Below, piece by piece: positions 7,486 through 14,703 of a DNA stretch of 64,000 nucleotides (position 1 is the stretch's first letter; the number at the start of each line of letters is the position of its first letter). Made by a program: the position numbers and the translations under genes. The stretch is from Candidatus Thiothrix putei (GTDB lineage: Bacteria > Pseudomonadota > Gammaproteobacteria > Thiotrichales > Thiotrichaceae). The stretch covers positions 3,206,001-3,270,000 of the forward strand of contig CP124756.1 in assembly GCA_029972225.1 (NCBI GenBank). Direction: 5' to 3'. Below the pieces are notes generated by a model, which had not been told where the DNA came from, ran no database searches, and saw only the letters and a program-made list of their open reading frames with translations.

Positions 7486-7717
7486 TGCCGTAGGTGAGAA
7501 TTCGTTAGAAACTGTGAAACAGTATTGTGCATCAGCTTCAAACCCTTACTGGGCTTATGTTTGAGACTGCACGGAAGTGGACGGAAACATCACAAGCGTT
7601 TGATTTAAAACATAAACGCAAATCTACGCTGAGTCATAGCTGCTTGATTATCAATCTCCTAAAAAGTCAGGAGCGTATACCCAAGCCACAAAGACTTGTG
7701 CTTGGAGGACGATTCGC

Positions 7718-7760
7718 TACCCAAGCCTGCGGTTGGGGACGTTCGATAGAACGCTCCCTA
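7718..7760 (+). repeat. Hairpin repeat unit A, copy 3
   Basis: CCCAAgcctgcggTTGGGG then ACGTTC-gata-GAACGCTCCC. It shares the GTTGGGGACG core with the units at 1000-1062 and (inverted) 4243-4280, and directly abuts repeat B copy 3. Confidence 0.55.
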
Positions 7761-7807
7761 GGCTAGAGGTCAGAGCCTCGCAGCGTCGAGGACGTGCTCG
7801 TTTACGT
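7757..7807 (-). repeat. Dispersed repeat B, copy 3 (inverted)
   Basis: Reverse complement reads CGTAAACGAGCACGTCCTCG, then ACGCTGCGAGGCTCTGACCT. It combines the left half of copy 1 (CGACGCTGCGA) with the right half of copy 2 (GAGGCTCTGRCCTCT). Confidence 0.65.
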
Positions 7808-8059
7808 TCTCCTTTAACTCGTCTCCAATGAGACTCGAAGCTAAGAACATTGCGTCAAGCGCAATGAGGGTTAACATTTGGAATTAATATTAAGACTTGT
7901 ATAGCCTGCCCTAGCGGGCGGCTGGTTCGCTTTGCGAGGAATCAACATTTGGAATTTAGCATTAATAGCTTACTATAAAAACCTTTCTTTGAATACCAAA
8001 ATACTCAGATACCTTTAGAAGTGTCTATTTTAAGCTTGTCTGTTTATGGGCGATTTCTT

Positions 8060-8080
8060 ACCACTACTTGTGGTTTTTTT
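8060..8080 (+). terminator. Terminator-like stem followed by a T run
   Basis: ACCAC-tactt-GTGGT and seven T. The stem is only five base pairs, so termination efficiency is uncertain. Confidence 0.45.
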
Positions 8081-8342
8081 GTTGGGTTTTTTGGTAAACC
8101 TATCCTGAAATAAACTTACCGCAGGCGAGAGCTTCGCAGAAGCGAGCTACTGATATTGTCGTGATGACAACATCCATCCTATTGAAACTGGACTTGAATT
8201 TACTATCCATACTTGACGTTAGGGATACTCATACAGTGAGTGTCCATCTCTCAATACCTATGGCATGTATTTTTAGTTTAAGTCCTTTTCTATAAACTGG
8301 AAAATAATTACAGATAATACTTTAATTGGAAGAAACATAATA

Positions 8343-9176
8343 ATGAATAATACAAATAACACTATCCCTACATGGACACATAGATACGGCACAAAGAATA
8401 CTCGTGGTGGTAGTCTTGAACTACTGCTACCTGATATTTCTATTTTGAAATATTACTTTAATATTAACAAAAACAAAGGCGTTATTAAATGGCGCGTAGG
8501 AAGCCATAAGGGCTTACCTGCTGGATATGCCGAAAAGGCAAGATGGAAGGTAGGGCTATATGACTCTACTGGTAAAAGAGCTGTATATTCAGTTGACAAA
8601 ATCATTTTCTACGCATCTACAGGATTACGCCCAGATGGAGGTAATATCATTCATCTCAATAATGAAAACTTTGACGACAGGGCAACTAATCTTAGGTTCG
8701 TTGAATCCAATGCAACTGATTTTATGTATATCAACAAGACTGAAGGGGGCAAACATAAGGTCAAGATAAGTACATGCCTTAATTACGAACGTTTTACTAG
8801 ACATCTTGGTACGTTTGATTCTATTGAAGAAGCTGAACAGATACGTAATGAATTCCTTTTGTTAGAAGATTTGTTCCATCTGGTACAACATGAGTATCCA
8901 CATCTGAGAGATAGTAATCCATATGATGCTGATAATGATTATGAAACCATTGATTCAATTAATATTAGTGTTGCTAAAGATTCCTTGCCGCCGCCAATTA
9001 CTCCGACACAAGACACATATATCTATACTAGAAGTAGAGAAGAAAACTATATCATTCTAAAGGAAAGAAGTATGTATCAGGCTTTTGTTGTTATAGGTGA
9101 AACATTCATTTCTATTGACGAACCATATAAAGACTTTCAAGACTGCCTTAGTGTTCTCAAGAACATTGTTATCTAA
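8343..9176 (+). CDS. HNH-AP2 family endonuclease-like protein (277 aa)
   Basis: Resembles phage-borne HNH homing endonucleases that carry an AP2-type DNA-binding domain. An N-terminal segment with a GVIKWRVGSHKGLPAGY-type start is followed by YSVDKIIFYASTG and IIHLNNENFDDRATNLRFVE at about 100-119. That last stretch matches the DHINGxxxDNRxxNLR core, but Asp before His is replaced by Ile, so activity is uncertain. Residues about 128-170 (KHKVKISTCLNYERFTRHLG, then TFDSIEEAEQIRNEFL) match the AP2 module. The last 100 residues are unassigned. Such nucleases are typically freeloaders in phage-like elements. Terminator just downstream. Confidence 0.75.
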   Translation: MNNTNNTIPTWTHRYGTKNTRGGSLELLLPDISILKYYFNINKNKGVIKWRVGSHKGLPAGYAEKARWKVGLYDSTGKRAVYSVDKIIFYASTGLRPDGGNIIHLNNENFDDRATNLRFVESNATDFMYINKTEGGKHKVKISTCLNYERFTRHLGTFDSIEEAEQIRNEFLLLEDLFHLVQHEYPHLRDSNPYDADNDYETIDSINISVAKDSLPPPITPTQDTYIYTRSREENYIILKERSMYQAFVVIGETFISIDEPYKDFQDCLSVLKNIVI

Positions 9177-9189
9177 ACTTTAATAAGTG

Positions 9190-9224
9190 TCCCTGTATCT
9201 CTATCTGATATGGGGATTCTTTTT
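9190..9224 (+). terminator. Probable intrinsic terminator after the HNH gene
   Basis: TCCCtgTAT-ctctatctg-ATAtgGGGA followed by TTCTTTTTG. Confidence 0.6.
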
Positions 9225-9907
9225 GATATTAATGTGTATTAAATGCTTCTTGTGCTTAGCTGTATTAAACGATTAGGCATCTACCTATACGACCATAGCT
9301 CTTATGTTTATATCGTCTATAAAACGATTCTGGTGGCTTCCGTCCAGCAATGCGTAAACGCAATGCTTCTATATGTACTCCGAACTGAAGAATGGGAAGT
9401 GGTGAACCACATCCCTGAAGAAATGACCACCCACATTTATCGTGATTATCATATCTAAGTTATTTATAACATTAAGTTAGAGTATATCGCATTTGGATTC
9501 ATTAGGTGTGGCATATGCGCTCCCGATAAGGCGGGAACGTAATAGCTATTTGATAATGCCGCCCACATTTTTGTGGACGGTAATAACTGCTTGATAATTT
9601 GGATAAAAGCAAATCTGCTTTGTTCGCTTGTTATCTGCTTCTTTTGTTTTGGTCAGCCCTTGCGGGCTTCCCTTCCTGTTGCTTTTGGTTATTGGCTCTT
9701 GCCCTGCGCCCATGTGTGGGCTTGGTCAACTTGTTCTGCTGTTTGGGGTTGCAGTGCTTGTGCTTGGACTGACTGGAAGGATTAAACTGGGGATTGTTCC
9801 ACTGATAGACCCCTACGGAATCCTAGAGATTAGGAAGGAGCGGATACATGAGAGATTTGGTAGTAACGGTAAAAATTACCGGAAAACGAACACCTAGACA
9901 GCGAGGC
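9225..9907. other. Non-coding region beside the replication gene; candidate replication origin
   Basis: No convincing gene. It lies between the HNH gene and the 3' end of the II/X-type replication gene. Visible structures: TCCCG-ataagg-CGGGA (about 9522-9537), CCGcCCACA-ttt-TGTGGaCGG (about 9561-9582), AGCCC-ttgc-GGGCT (about 9655-9668) and GCCCATGTGTGGGC (about 9709-9722). It also has the direct repeats at 9538-9602. Clustered hairpins next to a rolling-circle initiator gene are typical of filamentous-phage origins. No specific nick site can be named. Confidence 0.45.
9538..9602 (+). repeat. Pair of direct repeats, each following a hairpin
   Basis: CGTAATAGCTATTTGATAAT at about 9538-9557 and GGTAATAACTGCTTGATAAT at about 9581-9600, each directly preceded by a GC-rich hairpin. 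The unit hairpin-plus-TAATARCTRYTTGATAAT is thus present twice in tandem. Confidence 0.55.
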
Positions 9908-11074
9908 TCAAAATAGGCTATCAAGTATCAACTCTGATGCTTTGGCATGATCTATCTGCATACTTTCTATACTGGCTACTATTACATCAACACCATTTAT
10001 CCCGTTTAATTTTAGGTCTTCTGGTAGTACAAAATTTGTTAGTGGGTTATCTGTAATGACATAAGGGCGCGAAATATCAACACCAAGGGCATCCTTAATA
10101 GCATTAATATATTTACGTCTAGTCTTCTCATCTGGTATCAACAGTTCAATTGAAAGACTACCAGTCTTCCAAGCAATGTAGGTGTTTCTTATTTTCCAGT
10201 CCTCTATTAGCAATACATTTTCTTCTTCATGTTTCATTAGCCTTAACTTTTTCCTGTAGTTAAAGTAGGTAGTGATAGCCGTATCAGGCATCCAATCTTG
10301 TAACGAGGTTAATCCTAACTTATCTAATTCTCTCTTATGAAGGATTAGCTCTATTCTGATTTTGTCTTCCATGTAATCAATCTGATGGGCTGATAAATGC
10401 TGTAGTTTTCTTTTGCTTTTGCGCTCTGTGAATTTGTCATAGATACGATAGGCATAGTCTGAATGTTTATAATTTCCAACGTATAGTGTGTTCGGCTTTT
10501 TTGTTATAGACATAATCGTATCCAGCTTAGTTTCAAGAACAGACAAATATTCTATTGGATTGGAAATTGTAGCCATTGAATTTATGTCAACATCGTCTAT
10601 AAGAATTTCAGAGGCGTTAAGTTCTACTGGGTATAGCTCTAGTCTATCCAATAAAGATAATGCCTTATGGAATGTTTGTTTTACCAGAAAGTGCATATCT
10701 GAACTACCATAAAGGTTATGATTAAATAAGTATTTATTGGGGCTACATCGAACTTGGAGAATCGTAAACTTACCATCCGCGTCTTTTAATGACCGTATAT
10801 CTAAGGCATCTTCTTTACTTGAACTAGTTTCAAGGGTAATACTTTTACATGATTCCTTTATTATATCTCCAGTATCTGGGTCTACTTCTATTAGGATAGA
10901 AGAGGAAATAGGTAAATGTTCTCCCACTGGTATACGGTAGTGTAATTTATCTATCATTACAGGTGAGAGAATATCATGGCTGCTTAGGTCATAGTATCTT
11001 GCACCTAATAGATGCTTTTTAATGATTTTAGATAAATGTTCTGGACATATAGGCATATCCTTATTATGATTCAT
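9908..11074 (-). CDS. Phage/plasmid replication initiation protein, gene II/X family (388 aa)
   Basis: Matches the filamentous-phage gpII/X replication-initiator family, which nicks one strand at the origin to start rolling-circle replication. Family landmarks in order: RCSPNKYLFNHNLYGSSDMH (109-128; family pattern SPxKFLxGHNxFGxxDL), NTLYVGNYKHSDYAYRIYDK (195-214; pattern TLYxGxxSxxxxxKIYDK) and IRIELILHKRELDKLGL (239-255). Length fits the family. It is the distal gene of the minus-strand block, separated from the next by a hairpin at 11145-11183. With the recombinase it suggests an element that replicates as single-stranded DNA circles and integrates site-specifically. Confidence 0.85.
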   Translation of the reverse strand: MNHNKDMPICPEHLSKIIKKHLLGARYYDLSSHDILSPVMIDKLHYRIPVGEHLPISSSILIEVDPDTGDIIKESCKSITLETSSSKEDALDIRSLKDADGKFTILQVRCSPNKYLFNHNLYGSSDMHFLVKQTFHKALSLLDRLELYPVELNASEILIDDVDINSMATISNPIEYLSVLETKLDTIMSITKKPNTLYVGNYKHSDYAYRIYDKFTERKSKRKLQHLSAHQIDYMEDKIRIELILHKRELDKLGLTSLQDWMPDTAITTYFNYRKKLRLMKHEEENVLLIEDWKIRNTYIAWKTGSLSIELLIPDEKTRRKYINAIKDALGVDISRPYVITDNPLTNFVLPEDLKLNGINGVDVIVASIESMQIDHAKASELILDSLF

Positions 11075-11144
11075 ATATTGAATCTCCTAATTTGTTCAAC
11101 TTCTTCTTTATGAGATTTAATGTTTTCAAACTGTACTTTATTTC

Positions 11145-11183
11145 AATACCCAATAGTCTTAGACCACTACTGGGTATTTTTTT
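11145..11183 (+). terminator. Hairpin with T run between the replication gene and the small membrane-protein genes
   Basis: AATACCCA at 11145-11152 pairs with TGGGTATT at 11171-11178; TTTTTTT follows on the plus strand. In the minus direction, in which the local genes run, the following tract is less T-rich. It may act in plus-strand transcripts or as a phage intergenic hairpin. Confidence 0.6.
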
Positions 11184-11223
11184 ATTGATGCAGGATGCAG
11201 CCATGAACTAAATAACTACTAAA

Positions 11224-11454
11224 CTAGTCTTCGTTATCGTATCCATCAAGCAATGCCATCATTCTATCGAGATTTTCCGGTTCATCATCTTGATTAGCAA
11301 AAGCACGCTTCTTGGCAGCTTCCTTACTATAATTAGCACTCACATCATTTTCACTCTCATAACCTACAAATATGAGAATTATAAGAAAAGGAATAAGTGC
11401 TAATCCACCAGTTAAAAAACTAAGAACAAGACCAATTACAAAAAAGCCTTTCAT
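11224..11454 (-). CDS. Small membrane protein with acidic tail (76 aa)
   Basis: Two hydrophobic segments (FFVIGLVLSFLTGGLALIPF and LIILIFVGY, residues about 4-32) and a charged C-terminal half (SKEAAKKRAFANQDDEPENL) resemble small phage or conjugation membrane proteins. No family named. It belongs to a run of tiny membrane-protein genes upstream of the replication gene. Confidence 0.6.
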   Translation of the reverse strand: MKGFFVIGLVLSFLTGGLALIPFLIILIFVGYESENDVSANYSKEAAKKRAFANQDDEPENLDRMMALLDGYDNED

Positions 11455-11522
11455 AAAACATTCCCATAAAAATTAGTAAAGATATTTTTAATAACAGGAA
11501 TAATTCCGCCTCCTAACAAATG

Positions 11523-11630
11523 CTACAACTTAAAATGGATAGCCAATAAAATGAATGGTAAAGCAATTAAGGCTGTACCACCAGTTGCAATAACAACTAA
11601 AATATAACCAAACCAAGCAGCTCCTGACAT
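11523..11630 (-). CDS. 35-residue single-span membrane peptide
   Basis: Translates as MSGAAWFGYILVVIATGGTA then LIALPFILLAIHFKL. AGAGG lies eight to nine bases before the ATG at 11630. Almost the whole peptide is one hydrophobic helix. Size and context recall the minor coat or assembly peptides of filamentous phages, but that is inference. A further 16-22 codon frame preceded by AGGAGG lies between it and the 76-aa gene (about 11457-11520) and was not called. Confidence 0.55.
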   Translation of the reverse strand: MSGAAWFGYILVVIATGGTALIALPFILLAIHFKL

Positions 11631-11668
11631 AATTTAACCTCTAAGATTATAAATCTGTTTGATAAAAC

Positions 11669-11724
11669 AGCCTGTGGCTTCCTATTTGCAAATGAGGGTT
11701 TCTCTACATTCTAAACCACAGGCT
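11669..11724 (-). terminator. Long-loop inverted repeat after the 95-aa gene
   Basis: AGCCTGTGG at 11669-11677 and CCACAGGCT at 11716-11724. Read on the minus strand it follows the 95-aa gene and is followed by GTTTTATC. The 38-base loop makes it a weak terminator candidate; it may instead be a regulatory stem for the small-peptide gene. Confidence 0.4.
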
Positions 11725-11734
11725 TGGGAATCAA

Positions 11735-12022
11735 TCAGTCAATGGTGGACAGAACAAACTCTTCAAATTTTTCAGATTCATGTTTATGTAATAGCTTGGT
11801 GTAGCTACTAAACAGTTTCTTATATTTTGTTTCCAATTCTGTATTTACTTCCTTATTCACCAAAGTCATTCTATAACCTTTTTGTTCTAACCAAGTTAAA
11901 AGAGTTGAGACTCCAGTAGTCCCACTAGATTCTAGTTTACAGTAATCAGTTATATTTAAACCTGAGGAAAGATATGCTTGAATTATCTGTTCTTTCTCTT
12001 CATCTGTTTTACGGACTGCCAT
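11735..12022 (-). CDS. Putative helix-turn-helix protein (95 aa)
   Basis: The N-terminal half (TDEEKEQIIQAYLSSGLNIT, DYCKLESSGTTGVSTLLTWL) has the spacing of a transposase-like or Mor-like helix-turn-helix. The second half is a charged helix, perhaps coiled coil (ELETKYKKLFSSYTKLLHKH). AAAGGAA precedes the ATG. Likely a small DNA-binding regulator of the element; the assignment rests on pattern only. Confidence 0.5.
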   Translation of the reverse strand: MAVRKTDEEKEQIIQAYLSSGLNITDYCKLESSGTTGVSTLLTWLEQKGYRMTLVNKEVNTELETKYKKLFSSYTKLLHKHESEKFEEFVLSTID

Positions 12023-12100
12023 AAGTGCTATTCCTTTTGTTGTGAAACCCCATAGCCTACATTGCCCATAGGGTCTCTAGCAAAAGTGTCTGACAAGTGG

Positions 12101-12427
12101 TTATGAGATTAGTTTGCCGCTAAATTTCTTAACTTCTCTTACGTCTTTAATGAGTTGGTATAATTCGTTTAACTTATAGTCAAGATTATTATCAACTGAT
12201 GTTTGTGCCTGACCACCACCAAGATTAAGTGAAGCTACGTTAAGGGCTGTGCATTCGTTAAGTAGCTTTCTGATAGTAGCAATCTGTGTATTAACAGGAA
12301 CTACTGTTACTGGTGCTGTAGGAACGCGCTTAAGTTCTTCCATACGTGCTTGTTCTGCATGATATTCAGCTAATTGTTGTTGTCTAATGGGACTATACTG
12401 TTCTAAAGTTTTGACGTTTGGGTTCAT
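12101..12427 (-). CDS. Hypothetical protein (108 aa)
   Basis: No family recognised. Gln- and Glu-rich N-terminal helix (YSPIRQQQLAEYHAEQARME), a proline/valine linker (PTAPVTVVPV), then a second helical part. Its start codon overlaps the stop of the 82-aa gene (ATGA), so the two should be translationally coupled. Confidence 0.6.
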   Translation of the reverse strand: MNPNVKTLEQYSPIRQQQLAEYHAEQARMEELKRVPTAPVTVVPVNTQIATIRKLLNECTALNVASLNLGGGQAQTSVDNNLDYKLNELYQLIKDVREVKKFSGKLIS

Positions 12428-12672
12428 AGGTTAGTTGCTCCTTGTAAATATTGCTTTTGTTCTTCGTTTTCCAATAATTTAATAGCATTTTCAACTGTAA
12501 TAATTTCTACAGGATTATATCCTTTATCTCCAAGCTGAAGTGTCTGAAAGATTAAATCTTGATGTGGTCTTTCCTTTAGCCTTAATGAGTGTAGGGACAC
12601 ATACTGAACTTCATCAATAGTAATGAAGGTGTATTGAACCCTTTTGAAATAGGCAATTCTTGTATCGTTCAT
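12424..12672 (-). CDS. Hypothetical protein (82 aa)
   Basis: No family recognised. Soluble and mixed alpha/beta by eye. AAGGAG lies eleven bases before the ATG at 12672. Sits between the KilA-N gene (12 bp away) and the coupled 108-aa gene, so the three probably form one transcript. Confidence 0.6.
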   Translation of the reverse strand: MNDTRIAYFKRVQYTFITIDEVQYVSLHSLRLKERPHQDLIFQTLQLGDKGYNPVEIITVENAIKLLENEEQKQYLQGATNL

Positions 12673-12684
12673 AGTGCAAGCTCC

Positions 12685-13398
12685 TTATTGTGCCGGTGAG
12701 TTTCTGATAAAGTCATAAACTTCTTGTTGAGTTTTTAGCATATCGGAACCAATAGCCATAATAAGAAAGTCGTGAAATCTATCTCTCTTTGCCAAGAGTT
12801 CACCTGATTGACTATCCCAACTTTCATTGCGTGGAATAAACTTAGACTTGATAGCTTCTGACAAATTAGAATAAACATGAGAAGGAGCATTATAGCCTTT
12901 GAGAATTTTATTTTTGTAGACATCTGTAAGTGCCCTAAATGAAGTAGCTGACTCATCTCTGTTCTCAAGTAGGCGATTATTGATAATGATGTTATACAAA
13001 TCAATTTTGAAATCAGGGTCTAGTGTCGCTGCCGCATCTAAGAAAATGTGTATGTTAGCGTATGTGCCACCACCATAGCGTCCAGTCTTAGTTTTCAGAA
13101 CAGTAAACAGCTTCCTGTTTCTTATTTTAATAATCCCATGCTCATGCTGAATATTGTTTTCTAATACACTGGAATCCAGTAGGTTAGAATTACCATAACG
13201 TTTTTCAAGAGCGAGTATGAGTTCAACTGTATCTGGTTTAACGAGGTAGTTATCTAACCTTAAAGATGGTAATCCTTTAGATTCTCTAATGGCATTGCCC
13301 TTATCCCACATATCGTTGAGTCTACCCAACTTAGTTTCTGTTTCTATTGTAAGTATGTAGTCATCATAGACTGGTATTGATAAAGTTCTATTAGTCAT
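12685..13398 (-). CDS. KilA-N domain protein (237 aa)
   Basis: Residues about 90-145 carry the KilA-N signature: KLFTVLKTKTGRYGGGTYAN, then IHIFLDAAATLDPDFKIDLY. This matches the family's GRYGGTYAHxxIAxxFAxxxSPEFKxxV core. KilA-N domains are DNA-binding modules found in phage and large DNA virus regulators. The N-terminal 80 residues are unassigned. The leader contains alternative hairpins overlapping the ribosome-binding site. It probably heads the operon running to 12101 and is a candidate regulator of the element. Confidence 0.8.
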   Translation of the reverse strand: MTNRTLSIPVYDDYILTIETETKLGRLNDMWDKGNAIRESKGLPSLRLDNYLVKPDTVELILALEKRYGNSNLLDSSVLENNIQHEHGIIKIRNRKLFTVLKTKTGRYGGGTYANIHIFLDAAATLDPDFKIDLYNIIINNRLLENRDESATSFRALTDVYKNKILKGYNAPSHVYSNLSEAIKSKFIPRNESWDSQSGELLAKRDRFHDFLIMAIGSDMLKTQQEVYDFIRNSPAQ

Positions 13399-13407
13399 AA
13401 TAGAATT

Positions 13408-13446
13408 AACTCCATAGGATTTTTTGGCAATCCTACAAACCTATGG
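13408..13446 (-). promoter_or_regulatory. Leader hairpins overlapping the KilA-N ribosome-binding site
   Basis: On the minus strand: CCATAGG (segment 1), TAGGATT (2) and AATCCTATGG (3), then AGTT before the ATG. Segment 3 can pair with 1 (CCATAGG/CCTATGG) or with 2 (TAGGATT/AATCCTA), not both. The GG at the end of segment 3 is also the start of the GGAG Shine-Dalgarno. Pairing 1-3 would hide part of it; pairing 2-3 would free it. Confidence 0.45.
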
Positions 13447-13698
13447 CTACATTTGTTCTGAGAAAACTTATATAGCCTTTTTTATGCTTATAGTTATTTA
13501 ACTATTCTTAGTAGAAGTAATTAACCTTCTAACCACTATATTTACAGATAAATAGATAATGTCAATAACTATTATTGATGTTTCTGGCAATAAAAAAGGG
13601 CGGACTATGCCACCCTTTTCATAATAATACTGTATAAGTTAAAACCTGTAGGAACTATTGCATATCAATTGATTAGCATTAGTACATGATAGGACTTT

Positions 13699-13797
13699 CT
13701 ATTTTTTTGATATAGTACGAGACAAGCCTTGCAGGAAACGAGAGATAAGCATAAAGACCATAATAGCTGGTATTGCAATACCGAAAATTGTAATCAT
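13699..13797 (-). CDS. 32-residue single-span membrane peptide
   Basis: Translates as MITIFGIAIPAIMVFMLISR then FLQGLSRTISKK. GGAG lies eleven bases before the ATG at 13797. One hydrophobic helix with a positively charged C-terminus, the layout of small filamentous-phage coat or assembly proteins. It is isolated between the DUF697-like and KilA-N genes. Confidence 0.55.
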   Translation of the reverse strand: MITIFGIAIPAIMVFMLISRFLQGLSRTISKK

Positions 13798-13869
13798 AAT
13801 AACTTCACTCCAATATAAAAAATCTTGAGCATAAACTTAAAAACCAAAGTGGCTTAATGGCTCATACAT

Positions 13870-14469
13870 TTATGATACGCATTCGTCTTCCATAACTTCA
13901 AGTGCCATCGTTACTTTCTTATGAAACTGTACTAGAGTATTGCCATGAACGTTTGTAATTAACTGTATAACACTTTCTTCTTCTGGTGTTTTGAATGTAA
14001 ACATATCATTCTGAGGATATATGTGCCGTATTAGCTTTACACATTCATTAACAGAATCATCAGGTACTTCAGAACCTCTTGCACTTAACATTCCAAATAA
14101 TATGCCAAGTCGCCATGTTAATGTTTTTGCGCACATTATATTGGTTGCAATTCCAATGAGAGGGATGTAACCAATAACCTTGTCGAAAGCAATATCATAG
14201 ACCAGCTCTTTTCCGATTTTTGTTACTATTGTTTCAACATCTGCTGATGTAATTTCGGGATACCCGTACATTTCCCTGATGCTGTTCCATAGTCCATAGT
14301 ATATTTTCAAAGCATAAATATCAGCGCCTACTGAAGTAAATGTGCCAAGTATTCCACCCAGACCTTGTATTACTGTGTTCTGATTGGCTGTATTGTTGAT
14401 TAGCGTATAAACTTCTTTGGCTTTTTTTTCTTTACTTAGTTGTTGGTCGGATATGGGCATATTTACCAT
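13870..14469 (-). CDS. DUF697-like membrane-associated protein (199 aa)
   Basis: Residues about 40-135 resemble DUF697, usually found on bacterial dynamin- or GTPase-linked membrane proteins: VGADIYALKIYYGLWNSIRE, MYGYPEIT, then a helix ending DKVIGYIPLIGIATN and TLTWRLGILFGM. Here it stands alone without a GTPase domain. ATG at 14469 preferred; GTG at 14478 is possible. Lies just downstream of the secreted-protein gene broken by IS66. Role unknown. Confidence 0.6.
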   Translation of the reverse strand: MVNMPISDQQLSKEKKAKEVYTLINNTANQNTVIQGLGGILGTFTSVGADIYALKIYYGLWNSIREMYGYPEITSADVETIVTKIGKELVYDIAFDKVIGYIPLIGIATNIMCAKTLTWRLGILFGMLSARGSEVPDDSVNECVKLIRHIYPQNDMFTFKTPEEESVIQLITNVHGNTLVQFHKKVTMALEVMEDECVS

Positions 14470-14557
14470 AATTTCCACTTTTTGTATTGTTATGTTAATG
14501 AAGAACGAAGCTTTACAGTTTTAAGTGTATTTATTTGAAGCAAACTATTCTAATAAG

Positions 14558-14695
14558 TTAGTAGTTCATAAAGTTGTGTTGTAGCTTACGTGCAAGCTCT
14601 TTTGCTTTTGGGTATTCATCACCAGCAACGGTAAATACAACAGAAGTAGGAGCTTCAGTAGAACAGGTAACTGCACCTTTGTAATTCCCATTAAC
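14558..14695 (-). pseudogene. 3' part of a small secreted-protein gene split by IS66 copy 1
   Basis: Continues the frame of the 17091-17290 piece once the IS and one copy of the 8-bp duplication are removed: ...GVNG joins NYKGAVTCSTEAPTSVVFTV, ending KELARKLQHNFMNY. The stop is at 14558. The rejoined product is about 110 residues. Confidence 0.85.
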
Positions 14696-14703
14696 GTAAA
14701 CGG

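Larger units (their letters stand above)
7486..8342. other. Non-coding gap (about 860 bp) with mosaic of hairpin repeats
   Basis: No credible gene. Contains repeat A copy 3 (7718-7760), repeat B copy 3 (7757-7807, inverted), CATTGCG-tcaa-CGCAATG (about 7850-7868), CTGCCCTAGCGGGCGG (about 7908-7922), a terminator-like stem at 8060-8080, and at 8118-8150 the reverse complement of the 1308-1347 hairpins. An ATACTCAT-aca-GTGAGTGT stem lies near 8225. A 79-codon frame at 7527 overlaps these repeats and lacks a ribosome-binding site. Confidence 0.55.

Noticed and set aside
7527..7766. 79-codon frame between the zinc-ribbon and HNH genes
   Set aside because: Overlaps dispersed repeat units, has no ribosome-binding site and no protein-like pattern.
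9628..9897. 89-codon hydrophobic frame beside the replication gene
   Set aside because: Starts at TTG without a ribosome-binding site and runs through hairpins of the candidate origin; overlapping frame at 9573 equally poor.
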